This document shows, one piece after another, positions 33,111-41,717 of a stretch of 64,000 nucleotides of DNA. The number at the start of each line of letters is the position of its first letter. Position 1 is the first letter of the stretch. The stretch spans positions 1 to 64,000 of the forward strand of contig DATABA010000128.1 of NCBI GenBank assembly GCA_036259835.1. The letters run 5' to 3'. The stretch is from JALYGK01 sp036259835. Lineage in GTDB: Bacteria; Actinomycetota; UBA4738. Both the position numbers and the translations under genes were made by a program. Below the pieces are notes generated by a model. That model saw only the letters and a list, made by a program, of their open reading frames with translations. It made no database searches and was not told the DNA's origin.

Positions 33111-35357
33111 TCAGGGCTGGACGTCCGTGCCACAGCTCTTGATCGACCAGCTGCCGGTCATTGTTGGTTCTCTGTCGTTGTACTGCGGCCCGGTCACCCA
33201 GGTCTCGGACCCCTTTGTGGCACGAAGCGTTGGATGGCCGAGTTCGTAGTGCGTGTGGTACCGGTCGCACAGGTAGACGCCCTCGATTGTCCAGACCTCT
33301 CCGGCCACAGGTAACTTGAGCCGGTCGGGTTTCGCGTTGAAGGGGGCAGCGTCGATGTGGTCTCGCGCCATGTATTCAGCCTTGCGCGTCGTCGAACCCC
33401 ACGTGAACGTGATGCCGCGGTCCTTGTCTCTTCCGACTTTTCCGACCTTGACGATTGTCCCGGTATGAACCCGGCAACGGTCGATCACCGTATGACGGTT
33501 GGCGTACTTTCCCTGTAGCCAGACCCCCTCCTGGAGGAGGGGATCGGGCGGGCAAGCCACCAGCCTTCCGCTCGAGTCCGCCCACGGCACGGTATCGATC
33601 AGCCTCACTTGTTGACCGGCCACGGTGATCTTCCACGTCGCTTGGTACACGCCCGGACCGCCGAATCCGAAGTCGTTCCCCAACGTCCGGGTGCTGGTGG
33701 AGCCACTACTCCACGTGTAGTTCTTGCACTTGTCAGTGAAACCAATGGCGGACGCCGTCTTCCCGGTGGTGGGGGGCGGCGATACGTACGTTCCTCCGTA
33801 CTGCGGCTTCCACTCCCCGGTTAGCTTCACGCAGAGCGTGTAGTTCGCGGGCGGGCTACCGCTGATCGTGAAGGACGCCTGTATCGGATCGCCGCCCGTC
33901 GCGGCGCTCGACCGGCTCGAGACCACTGCATCAATCGCATACCCAACCGTCTGGGTCACGGTGTTCGAAGTGCTGCTCTTGAAGTCGGCATTGCCGAGAT
34001 ACGTAGCCGTGATCGTCCGGTTTCCCACCGTTTGGTATGTCGCGACGCAGCTCGCCACGCCCGAAGCGTCCAGTGTCTTACCGGTGGCCCCGCCACAACC
34101 GGAAATGGCCGTACTCCCATCCTTGAACACGACATTTCCGGCGGGGACGGTGGAGCCGGTCTCAACGCGCGTCACCACCGCGGTGTAGGTCACCTGTTGT
34201 CCCGAAGTCGAAGGGTTGTCTGACGAGGACAGCACAGTTGTAGTGCTGACCTGGTCGACGGTCTGGGTGACGGGGGCAGAGGTGCTGTTCTGCAACTCTG
34301 TATCACCCGAGTACGCAGCTGTCAGGACGTGCGTGCCGACGGGGAAGGTGGTGTCGCAGGTCGGAACGTGTGATGCGTCTAACAAGACGTCGTTGCAGAT
34401 GACCGTCGTGCCGTCCATGAAGTCAATCGTTCCGGTGGGAGTCCCCGACCCAGGATCATCGACCGTCACCAAGGCGGTGTAGGTCACCGACTGGCCGCTC
34501 ACCGTGGTGCTGTTCCCAGGACTAAGGGAGGTCGTGGTCGAGGCTTGACCGACGGTCTGCTTCACCTCGTTGGATGTGCTGTCCTTGAATTCCGTGCTGC
34601 CCGAGTACGCGGCCGTCACGAAGTGCTCGCCGACGGGAAAGGTGGTGTCACACCTGGCGGGGGTCGACGCCCCGTGGGAGACGTCGTTGCAGATGACCGT
34701 CGTTCCGTCCAGGAAGTCAACGGTTCCGGTGGGAGTCCCCGACCCAGGATCATCGACCGTCACCAAGGCGGTGTAGGTCACCGTCTGGCCCACCACCGAG
34801 GGGTTGACCGACGAAGTCAGTTCGGTCGAGGTGTTCGCCTGATTCACGGTTTGTGGATGCTTTCCGGAAGTGCTCCCCAGGTAGTTGGGGTCGTCCCCCA
34901 AGTACTCGGCAACGATGATGTGAGTGCCCGGCGAAGAGTACGAGACGGTGCAGCTGGCTTCGCCTGATTGACTGGCCACGTCTGGTTGGAGCTCTTTTTC
35001 TCCCGGTGCTTCGGGATCGTCCCCGAGACAGGAGATCCGCTCGAGGTTCCCCTCGGAGTCTTCTTCCCAGAACCGGACGGTTCCCGTCGGTGTTGCGGCG
35101 TTGGGAAGAGAATCCTCCTCGTCCGTCACTTTGGCGGTGTACGTCACGGATTGGCCGACAACAGACGTAGGAGAGTCGGAAGTAAGCGTCGTCTTCGACG
35201 GAGTCGATGCGAGCTGAGCGACTGATGAGGCGGACGCCGTTCGAAGGGCGCCTGCCATCAAGAAGGCGCCTCCTGCGATGACCAACACCGATGGACCCCA
35301 GCGGCGACGCGTGGGACGGCGGCCAAGAAGTCCTGGTCTCATGGATATTCGCTTCAT
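33111..35357 (-). CDS. Large secreted Ig-like repeat protein
   Basis: A 748-residue exported protein. A basic start, a hydrophobic segment (SVLVIAGGAFLMAGAL) and ASASS give a signal peptide or anchor. Four Ig-like repeats (Big_3 type, about 98 residues) follow, with SVVGQ/TVSGQSVTYTALVTV, GTPTGTVDF.DGTTVIC and DTTFPVG.H.VTAAYSG. The last 280 residues are unrelated, Cys-containing (LVACPPDPLLQEGVWLQGKY, YLCDRYHTHYELG) and unknown. ATG 35357 fits a promoter pair at 35392-35420 and GAAGGG upstream; the frame is open back to 35450 but that lies before the transcription start. Ig repeats usually serve adhesion or display on the surface. Its GC content looks lower than that of its neighbours, so recent acquisition is possible. 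Confidence 0.78.
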   Translation of the reverse strand: MKRISMRPGLLGRRPTRRRWGPSVLVIAGGAFLMAGALRTASASSVAQLASTPSKTTLTSDSPTSVVGQSVTYTAKVTDEEDSLPNAATPTGTVRFWEEDSEGNLERISCLGDDPEAPGEKELQPDVASQSGEASCTVSYSSPGTHIIVAEYLGDDPNYLGSTSGKHPQTVNQANTSTELTSSVNPSVVGQTVTYTALVTVDDPGSGTPTGTVDFLDGTTVICNDVSHGASTPARCDTTFPVGEHFVTAAYSGSTEFKDSTSNEVKQTVGQASTTTSLSPGNSTTVSGQSVTYTALVTVDDPGSGTPTGTIDFMDGTTVICNDVLLDASHVPTCDTTFPVGTHVLTAAYSGDTELQNSTSAPVTQTVDQVSTTTVLSSSDNPSTSGQQVTYTAVVTRVETGSTVPAGNVVFKDGSTAISGCGGATGKTLDASGVASCVATYQTVGNRTITATYLGNADFKSSTSNTVTQTVGYAIDAVVSSRSSAATGGDPIQASFTISGSPPANYTLCVKLTGEWKPQYGGTYVSPPPTTGKTASAIGFTDKCKNYTWSSGSTSTRTLGNDFGFGGPGVYQATWKITVAGQQVRLIDTVPWADSSGRLVACPPDPLLQEGVWLQGKYANRHTVIDRCRVHTGTIVKVGKVGRDKDRGITFTWGSTTRKAEYMARDHIDAAPFNAKPDRLKLPVAGEVWTIEGVYLCDRYHTHYELGHPTLRATKGSETWVTGPQYNDREPTMTGSWSIKSCGTDVQP
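34386..34496. repeat. Direct repeat copy 1 inside the Ig-repeat gene
   Basis: A 111-base segment that matches 34680-34790 with about five mismatches (around 95 percent by eye). The two copies are 294 bases apart, equal to one 98-residue Ig repeat, and are in frame. The near identity at DNA level, including third positions, points to recent duplication or gene conversion. Confidence 0.85.
34680..34790. repeat. Direct repeat copy 2 inside the Ig-repeat gene
   Basis: Second copy of the 111-base segment at 34386-34496. Recombination between the two copies would delete or add exactly one Ig unit without a frameshift. Confidence 0.85.
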
Positions 35358-35391
35358 TCGCGGGCCCTTCACTGCACCGACGGTCGACGCC

Positions 35392-35420
35392 TTGTAACTC
35401 AGCGACAAAACCGGAGTCAA
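35392..35420 (-). promoter_or_regulatory. Putative promoter of the Ig-repeat gene
   Basis: TTGACT (35420-35415), 17 bases, TTACAA (35397-35392) on the minus strand, in the gap behind dop. Transcription would start near 35385, ahead of ATG 35357. This suggests that the Ig-repeat gene has its own promoter and that expression of pup-prcBA could partly depend on it. Confidence 0.45.
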
Positions 35421-35580
35421 GCAGATTTGCACACGTCGGGCCGAATTCACCTGAATGAACCGGGTCCCCGTCCTCCTCGTCAGGAAATCCCTGCCTGAGG
35501 CTGCGTGGCCCTGCTAGTCCCTTTGAGGGGTGTCCACCTGGTCGTAGCGACAACTGGGAATAGCCGTGAAGCGGTTCGGC

Positions 35581-37065
35581 TTAACGCTGGATCGCAGTGA
35601 TCAGGTCGCTGGCCCTTTCGGAGCTTTCGAGTAGTTCGTCGACGTGTTCCTTCGTCCCCCGCAGCGGCTCGCGAGTTGGGACTCTCTGCAACACGTCGGC
35701 GCCGGTGTCGAAGATGATCGAGTCCCAGGACGCCGCGGCGATCGAGTCCATGTACTGCTGGATGCAGCGGCCTCTGAAGTACGCCCTGGTGTCCTCCGGC
35801 GGGTTCGAGATCGCTGCTTCAACCTCGGCGTCCGACACCAGCCTCTCGACCTTTCCTCCCTCGACGAGCCGGTAATAAAGACCGCGTGACCGGCGCACGT
35901 CGTGGTACTGAAGGTCGATCAGCGCGAGCTTTCCGTCGTTCCAGTCCAGGCGGTCGCGCTCGCGATAGGCCTCGAGCAATCGGTACTTCGCCACCCAGTC
36001 CAGTTCGCGGTGCAACGAGAGCGGATCCTCCTCGATGCCGGTGAGAACCGCTTCCCACCACTGAAGGATCTCGCCGTTCTCGGCGGTCGGTTCAGACTCC
36101 TTCACGAACTTCTTGGCGTGGTCCAGGTACTCCCACTGAAGCTCCAGCGGCCGAACACGGCGACCGTCGCGTAGGCGAACGGTCTGCCGGCACGAGATGT
36201 CCCACGAAACCTCGTGCAGCGCCGCCACCGGGCCCTCCAGCGAGAGGTCCGGAAGCAGGTCGTCCTCGATCAGCTTGAGGATCAATGCGGTGGTTCCCAC
36301 TTTGAGGAAGGTGGCGACCTCACACATGTTCGCGTCGCCCACGATGCAGTGCAGCCGGCGGTACTTCTCCGGGTCGGCGTGCGGCTCGTCTCGGGTGTTG
36401 ATGATGGGCCGCTTCAGCGTGGTCTCCAGCCCGACCTCAGCCTCGAAGAAGTCCGGCCGCTGCGACAGCTGGTACGCGACCTGTCGCCCCTCCTCGCGAG
36501 GGCTTTCCGAGCCGACCTTGCCAGCGCCGGTGAAGATTTGGCGTGTGACGAAGAACGGCGTCAGGTCTCGGACGATCCGCGAGAACGGCGTGGTCCGGTC
36601 GACCAGGTAGTTCTCGTGACAGCCGTAGGAGTTCCCTTTGCCGTCGGTGTTGTTCTTGTAGATGGCGATGCGTTCTCCAGGAAGCAACAGCTCATGAACC
36701 GACTCCAGCGACTTCTCCAGGATCCGCTCCCCCGCCTTGTCGTGCACCACCAGCCCCCGGGCCGTAGCGCACTCCGGTGTCGAGTACTCCGGATGCGCGT
36801 GGTCCACGTAGTACCGTGCGCCGTTCGGCAGGATGACGTTCGCCAGCCCGAGGTCCTCCTCGACCGGCTGCCGTTCCTGCACCGGCTCGAACCCGCGTGC
36901 GTCGCGAAGCGGCGACTCCTGCTCGTAGTCCCACCGAATTCGCCGAAGCGTTCCGGCATAGGACGTGATCACCTGCGACGAGGACAGAACCGGATTGAAA
37001 TCGGGGATGCCCGGGCCCGAGATCCCGTACTCGGTCTCGATGCCCATGACTTTTGGAATCGCCAT
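35581..37065 (-). CDS. dop: Pup deamidase/depupylase Dop
   Basis: A 494-residue relative of PafA. The nucleotide-binding Glu are in MGIETEYGISG, and the catalytic Asp is in YYVDHAHPEYSTPE. Further family motifs are KNNTDGKGNSYGCHENYL, INTRDEPHADPEKYRRLH and GDANMCEVATFLK. The insertion between the first two motifs (SSSQVITSYAGTLRRIRWDYEQ region) is the Dop loop, absent in PafA. Dop removes Pup from substrates and deamidates Pup ending in Gln; since Pup here already ends in Glu, only depupylation should be needed. The start has TATAGT about 30 bases upstream. Confidence 0.95.
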   Translation of the reverse strand: MAIPKVMGIETEYGISGPGIPDFNPVLSSSQVITSYAGTLRRIRWDYEQESPLRDARGFEPVQERQPVEEDLGLANVILPNGARYYVDHAHPEYSTPECATARGLVVHDKAGERILEKSLESVHELLLPGERIAIYKNNTDGKGNSYGCHENYLVDRTTPFSRIVRDLTPFFVTRQIFTGAGKVGSESPREEGRQVAYQLSQRPDFFEAEVGLETTLKRPIINTRDEPHADPEKYRRLHCIVGDANMCEVATFLKVGTTALILKLIEDDLLPDLSLEGPVAALHEVSWDISCRQTVRLRDGRRVRPLELQWEYLDHAKKFVKESEPTAENGEILQWWEAVLTGIEEDPLSLHRELDWVAKYRLLEAYRERDRLDWNDGKLALIDLQYHDVRRSRGLYYRLVEGGKVERLVSDAEVEAAISNPPEDTRAYFRGRCIQQYMDSIAAASWDSIIFDTGADVLQRVPTREPLRGTKEHVDELLESSERASDLITAIQR

Positions 37066-37095
37066 AGTGATCCTGAGTCCCCGACTCGCGGCCCG

Positions 37096-37101
37096 ACTAT
37101 A
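37096..37101 (-). promoter_or_regulatory. Putative -10 of dop
   Basis: TATAGT (37101-37096), six bases past the mpa stop codon. The -35 region would lie in the last codons of mpa. The leader to ATG 37065 is about 25 bases and contains AGGATC. Confidence 0.35.
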
Positions 37102-37106
37102 CGCCG

Positions 37107-38873
37107 CTACAGGTACTGACCAGCGTTGATTCGCTCGACCTGGCGTCCCTCGCCGCCGCGCGCGTCTCCCAGCAGCGTTCGGACATAGACGATCCGTTCG
37201 CCCTTCTTGCCTGAGATCCGCGCCCAGTCGTCGGGATTGGTGGTGTTCGGAAGGTCCTCGTTCTCCTTGAACTCGTCTCGAATCGCGGAAAGGAGGTCCT
37301 GGAGCTTCAGCCCCTTCTCTCCTTCCTGGAGAAAGCGCTTGATGGCGACCTTCTTGGCCCGGCGGACGATGTTCTCGATCATCGCGCCGGAGTTGAAGTC
37401 CTTGAAGTACAGGATCTCCTTGTCGCCGGACTGGTAGGTCACCTCGAGGAACCTATTGTCGTCGGAGTTGGAGTACATCCGCTCCACCGTCGCGTCGATC
37501 AGCCGGCGAATCGCTCGCTTCGCGTCGCCGCCGGCCATACGCACCTCATCTGGATGGAGCGGGACGTCTGCGGTGAGGTACTTCCCGAGAATCTCCTTCG
37601 CCGCGGCGGCGTCGGGCCGTTCGATCTTGATCTTCACGTCCAAGCGGCCGGGCCGAAGGATGGCCGGGTCGATCATGTCCTCTCGGTTGGACGCGCCGAT
37701 CACGATGACGTTCTTGAGCGACTCCACGCCGTCGATCTCCGAAAGCAGCTGCGGCACGATGGTGTTCTCCACGTCGCTCGAGATGCCCGACCCCCGGGTG
37801 CGAAACAGCGAATCCATCTCGTCGAAGAACACGATCACCGGGAAGCCCTCTTCGGACTTCTCCTTGGCCCGTTGGAAGATCAGGCGGATCTGCCGCTCTG
37901 TCTCGCCGACGTACTTGTTCAACAGTTCCGGTCCCTTGATGTTCAGGAAGTAGGAGTGGGCGGCCTTTCGGCCCGTCTTCTCCGAGACCTGCTGAGCCAA
38001 GGAGTTGGCGACGGCCTTGGCGATGAGCGTCTTGCCGCAACCCGGAGGGCCGTACAGCAGAACGCCCTTGGGCGGCGGGAGCTGGTGCTCCACGAACAGT
38101 TCGGAGTACAGGAACGGAAGCTCGACGGCGTCGCGAATGTCCTCGATCTGGGGTCCGAGTCCCCCGATGTCCTCGTACGTGATGTCCGGCACCTCTTCCA
38201 GGACGACTTCTTCGACCTCTTCCTTCGGAAGAACCTCCAGCGCGTGTCCGGACCGCGGGTCGTACAGAACCGAGTCGCCGGCGCGGACGTGGCCTCGGAC
38301 CGAAGCGGCCAAAAGGGAGACCATCTCCTCGTCGGCCCGGCCGACCAGCACCGCACGGTCGTCGCCGAGCAGCCGCTTCACGGTGGCAACCTCACCGAGG
38401 ATGTCGTGGTCCAAGACATCGACGATGTTCAGCGCCTCGTTCAGGATGACCTCGACACCCTTACGGAAGCGCGACTTGTCGATCTCCGGATCGACGTTCA
38501 CCCGCATCTTTCGGCCGCCCGTGAAGATGTCGACGGACTCGTCCTCGTTGTGGCGGATGTACACGCCGAACGTCGCGGGGGGCCGGGCGAGCTTTTCGAC
38601 TTCTTCCTTCAGCGCCTCGACGCGCTCGCGCTCTGCCTGCAGCACGCCGACGAGCTTCTCGTTTTGCGCCGTGGTTCGGGCAAGCTCGCTTCTGAGCTGA
38701 AGGATCTGCTCCTCAAGAACCTTCGCCTGCCGCGGGGAGTTGGTCAGGCGGCGGCGGAGAAGAGACGTTTCGTCTTCCAGGAACTTGATCTGAGTCTGGA
38801 GTTGGTGGATCTCCTTTTCGTAGGCCTCCAGCTGCTCCTGCGGGTCCGGTTCGCTCACTCTCTCCCGGGGCAT
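37107..38873 (-). CDS. mpa: Proteasome-activating AAA ATPase (Mpa/ARC)
   Basis: A 588-residue hexameric unfoldase. The N-terminal coiled coil (about residues 10-85, EQLEAYEKEIHQLQTQIKFLED) binds Pup. Tandem OB domains follow (about 90-240). The AAA module has Walker A LLYGPPGCGKT, Walker B VIVFFDEMDSLF and arginine-finger region AILRPGRLD. The last residues are GQYL, the tail that docks on the 20S alpha ring in mycobacteria. ATG 38873 has AGGGGAG upstream; the frame upstream of it contains no coiled-coil and is not needed. The gene lies between trmI and dop, as in mycobacteria. Confidence 0.95.
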   Translation of the reverse strand: MPRERVSEPDPQEQLEAYEKEIHQLQTQIKFLEDETSLLRRRLTNSPRQAKVLEEQILQLRSELARTTAQNEKLVGVLQAERERVEALKEEVEKLARPPATFGVYIRHNEDESVDIFTGGRKMRVNVDPEIDKSRFRKGVEVILNEALNIVDVLDHDILGEVATVKRLLGDDRAVLVGRADEEMVSLLAASVRGHVRAGDSVLYDPRSGHALEVLPKEEVEEVVLEEVPDITYEDIGGLGPQIEDIRDAVELPFLYSELFVEHQLPPPKGVLLYGPPGCGKTLIAKAVANSLAQQVSEKTGRKAAHSYFLNIKGPELLNKYVGETERQIRLIFQRAKEKSEEGFPVIVFFDEMDSLFRTRGSGISSDVENTIVPQLLSEIDGVESLKNVIVIGASNREDMIDPAILRPGRLDVKIKIERPDAAAAKEILGKYLTADVPLHPDEVRMAGGDAKRAIRRLIDATVERMYSNSDDNRFLEVTYQSGDKEILYFKDFNSGAMIENIVRRAKKVAIKRFLQEGEKGLKLQDLLSAIRDEFKENEDLPNTTNPDDWARISGKKGERIVYVRTLLGDARGGEGRQVERINAGQYL

Positions 38874-38994
38874 CCCTGGTCTCCCCTTCCCTGACTGCCG
38901 GGCGCCTCCATAGTAAGACGGTTCCCCGCCAAGTCCGGTCAGGATTGCCGCCTTTTGTCCTATACGAATTCCTCGGGCGACCGGTTCTACGTCC

Positions 38995-39783
38995 TTAGTC
39001 CACCGCCGGGCTTTTCCGCCCAACGGTGATGAATCCGGTGTGCGCGACCATTCGGTGGTCGGGCCGGACGCTTCGTTCGGTCACGTGCCAGGTGCGGAGG
39101 ACGATCTCGAACGTCTCGACCTCAATGTAGCCCGCGGCGTTCAACGCCAGCACCGACTCCTGCACCTGGTTGGTGGTCGGGAGATAGGTACAGAGCAGGC
39201 CGCCGGCACGAAGCACCGTACCGACCTCACGAAGGACGATGCGCGGCTCGGGAAGGTCGAGAACCACGCGGTCGAAGGACTCCCCCGCGGCCGCCACTTC
39301 CCGAACGTCGCCCAGCCGGAGCTCGAGCCACGGCGGAAGCTTGCCGAGGAACGTCTCCAGGTTCGCCGCCGCCTTCTGGTGGAAGTCCTGTCGCGCCTCA
39401 TATGAGACGACGCGCCCTTCCGGACCCGTTCCCCGGCACAGGGCCATGGTCAGCGCCCCCGAGCCCGTGCCCGCCTCCAGGACCCGCGTTCCGGGCCCGA
39501 TGTCGGCGAAGACCAAAATCGCCCCGATGTCCTTCGGGTAGATGACCTGGGCGCCCCGCGGCATCTTGAGAATGAAGTCCGAGAGCGTCGGCCGGAGACA
39601 CAGGAGCGTTGCGCCGGTGCTCGAATGGACCACGGTTCCCTCTTCAGACCCCAACACCAGGTCGTGGGGCACGGCGCCGTCGTGGAAGTGGAACGTCGTA
39701 CCTGGCTGAAGCCGAACGAGGAAGCGGCGTCCGCGAGAATCGACAAACAAGACTCTCTCGCCGGGTTCGAACGGGACGCTCAC
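38995..39783 (-). CDS. trmI: tRNA (adenine-58-N1)-methyltransferase TrmI
   Basis: A 262-residue class I SAM methyltransferase. The N-terminal beta domain holds FEPGERVLFVDSRGRRFLV. The SAM-binding motif is VLEAGTGSGALTMALC. Motif DLPEP (RVVLDLPEPRIVL) and the end TGFITVGRK are typical of TrmI, which methylates A58 in the tRNA T-loop. In mycobacteria the trmI homologue lies just upstream of the mpa gene, as here. GTG 39783 begins the frame. Confidence 0.92.
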   Translation of the reverse strand: MSVPFEPGERVLFVDSRGRRFLVRLQPGTTFHFHDGAVPHDLVLGSEEGTVVHSSTGATLLCLRPTLSDFILKMPRGAQVIYPKDIGAILVFADIGPGTRVLEAGTGSGALTMALCRGTGPEGRVVSYEARQDFHQKAAANLETFLGKLPPWLELRLGDVREVAAAGESFDRVVLDLPEPRIVLREVGTVLRAGGLLCTYLPTTNQVQESVLALNAAGYIEVETFEIVLRTWHVTERSVRPDHRMVAHTGFITVGRKSPAVD

Positions 39784-39827
39784 GCCGGCGAGGCTAACGC
39801 ACCCGGGACCCCCCTCCTGGGAGTCGC

Positions 39828-40928
39828 TTACGGCGTTGGAAGCGGCCTCACGCCGAGTTCCACCCGCAGCGTGGAGGACTCGCCGTCCGGGCGGATGATT
39901 CGAACGTCCACCCGGTCGCCCGGGCGCCTCCGGAGGATCGCCCTGCCGAGGTCTTCGGTGGTGATGATCCGCTCGCCCTCGAACGCGATGATCACGTCAC
40001 CGGGCTCGATTCCGGCATCTTCCGACGGGCCGGTCACCGCCTGGACGAGCGCACCCTGATCGACGGGGAGGCCGAGCTGGAAGGCCAGGCCCGAATCAAG
40101 CGTCGTGGTGGAGACGCCGAGGTAGGCCACCGGCTGGGCCGGCCTTCGCATCGCCCTGTCGATCATCGGTTTGGCCGCGTCGATGGCGATTGAGAACCCG
40201 ATGTTCTCGGCCTGGCCCGCGCCTGCCGTGTTGATGCCGACGACGTTCCCGTTCAGGTCGACCAGCGGCCCGCCCGAATTCCCCGGGTTGATCGCTGCGT
40301 CGGTCTGGAGGGCGTCCTGGAGCGTTCGGGTGACGCCGGCCTGGGGGTCCGGGATGCGAATGGTTCGCTGGAGCGAGCTGATGATGCCCGACGTAACCGT
40401 CGGTCCGCCCTCCAGTGCGAGCGCGTATCCCAAGGCCACCACTCGCTGTCCGAGCTGGAGCGTCGAAGACCTTCCAAGCGGAATGGTGGGGAGGGAGTCC
40501 CCCGGCACCTTCAGGACCGCGAGGTCGTGCTCCTCGTCGCCGCCGATGACGCGTGCGGTGAACGTGTCTCGGTTCGGTGGCGGGAGTACCACCCGAATCC
40601 GAGTGGCGCCCTCCACCACATGGAAGTTCGTCACGATCACGCCGTCCTCGCGGACGATGAACCCCGTTCCGGTCCCGCTCCCCTGTTGCACCGCTCCGAG
40701 TGGATCGACCTCCAGGACCTGCGTCGTGATGTTGACCACAGCGGGAGCCACTCGATCGACCACCCGAACGACGGGGTCGGTGGAGACATTCGCCTGAGGG
40801 GTGGGCGAAGTTTGCTGCGGAGACGGCGACTCCGTGGTCTCGGTCTGTGGAGGCGTGCATGCGGCCAGGGCGAGCGCACTCCCAACGATCAGAGGCAGGA
40901 GCAGCCGGTGGCTGGTTTTGTCGGTCAT
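39828..40928 (-). CDS. HtrA/DegP-like serine protease lipoprotein with PDZ domain
   Basis: A 366-residue exported protease. Lipobox ALAACTPP (Cys24) replaces the membrane helix found in most actinobacterial HtrA proteins. The trypsin-like domain (about 55-235) has the triad His103 (VTNFHVVEG), Asp135 (EEHDLAVLK) and Ser218 (NPGNSGGPLV). One PDZ domain follows (about 250-360, YLGVSTTTLD to RPDGESSTLRVELG). It degrades or refolds damaged proteins outside the membrane. Its ATG overlaps the upstream gene's stop by four bases (ATGA), so it is translated together with the papain-like protein. Confidence 0.9.
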   Translation of the reverse strand: MTDKTSHRLLLPLIVGSALALAACTPPQTETTESPSPQQTSPTPQANVSTDPVVRVVDRVAPAVVNITTQVLEVDPLGAVQQGSGTGTGFIVREDGVIVTNFHVVEGATRIRVVLPPPNRDTFTARVIGGDEEHDLAVLKVPGDSLPTIPLGRSSTLQLGQRVVALGYALALEGGPTVTSGIISSLQRTIRIPDPQAGVTRTLQDALQTDAAINPGNSGGPLVDLNGNVVGINTAGAGQAENIGFSIAIDAAKPMIDRAMRRPAQPVAYLGVSTTTLDSGLAFQLGLPVDQGALVQAVTGPSEDAGIEPGDVIIAFEGERIITTEDLGRAILRRRPGDRVDVRIIRPDGESSTLRVELGVRPLPTP

Positions 40929-41653
40929 CGGGCGTCAGATCGGTCGAACTCGACGATCATACGAAGCCGGGCGAGCAACCTTCGATCCACCGGCCGAAAG
41001 CGGGTTCGGAAGAAGCCCCTCACGGGAAGCTCCCCCGCGATGTAGCGAACTTCCCAATCGGGTCCGGGTTTGAGGCGGAACGAGAGAGCAACATCGTTCG
41101 CGCCGGGATGGTTCGGGTCGTAGACGTTGATCGTCACGCTGGCGGCTGACTCGTCCAGATCGTAGCCGTAGGCCAGAACCTGGTGGTTCCGTCCGAGCTC
41201 GAGTGGATTGAAGGAGTGCACCCTCACGAGCCCTATGGGCGAAAGCACGCCGCGGTCGAGGTCGCGCTTGATCCGGGGCCATTCCCGCCCCACGGTCCGA
41301 GCCGCGACGCCCCTCAGCCCCCCGCGCCCGTCGTGGGCCGGGAGGACCATCCATGCCATGTACCGCGCCGGCCCGGCGGGCAGGTCGAAACTGTGGAACA
41401 GGCGGCGAACCACGTAGCGGAACAGCGGCGATCCACCCGGCGGCGGCTCGGTGGCCGCCGGCGGGTCGATACCTGCCTCGAACAGGTCGCGCGCAGCGAA
41501 CACCATCCCGCCGCACAGCCCGTTGGCGGCGTTGCCGAGCCCCAACCGGCGCCCTCCAGCCCGGATTGCCAGCACCGGCCCGGGACGAAAGCTGTTCGCG
41601 AAGCCGAAACCAGAGGCGCTCGGAGCGAAGCCCCGAACCCTCACGCTCTTCAC
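40925..41653 (-). CDS. Papain-like cysteine-peptidase-fold protein (putative)
   Basis: A 242-residue protein with a recurring actinobacterial pattern: ANGLCGGMVFAARDLFEAG (Cys47), NHQVLAYGYDLDE (His157) and VTINVYDPNHPG (Asp179). Spacing and motifs resemble the Cys-His-Asp order of papain-like and C39-type peptidases, but no activity is known to me. There is no signal peptide or membrane helix, so it should be cytoplasmic unless export is non-classical. GTG 41653 has GGAGGTCC upstream. The gene is the first of a two-gene operon with HtrA, with overlapping stop and start, and lies divergent from the lipoprotein-FtsH operon. Confidence 0.6.
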   Translation of the reverse strand: MKSVRVRGFAPSASGFGFANSFRPGPVLAIRAGGRRLGLGNAANGLCGGMVFAARDLFEAGIDPPAATEPPPGGSPLFRYVVRRLFHSFDLPAGPARYMAWMVLPAHDGRGGLRGVAARTVGREWPRIKRDLDRGVLSPIGLVRVHSFNPLELGRNHQVLAYGYDLDESAASVTINVYDPNHPGANDVALSFRLKPGPDWEVRYIAGELPVRGFFRTRFRPVDRRLLARLRMIVEFDRSDAR

Positions 41654-41706
41654 TGGCCAGGACCTCCAACCGCCAAATCACACCTGTCTTTTTGTGGTGC
41701 AGCACC

Positions 41707-41712
41707 GATAAT
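41707..41712 (+). promoter_or_regulatory. Putative -10, leaderless lipoprotein-FtsH transcript
   Basis: GATAAT, five bases before GTG 41718, with no ribosome binding site. Confidence 0.4.
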
Positions 41713-41717
41713 GAATT

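Noticed and set aside
33111..35357. The Ig-gene repeats as a CRISPR array
   Set aside because: The repeats are 111 bases, 294 bases apart and coding in frame; no short palindromic repeat with unique spacers is present.
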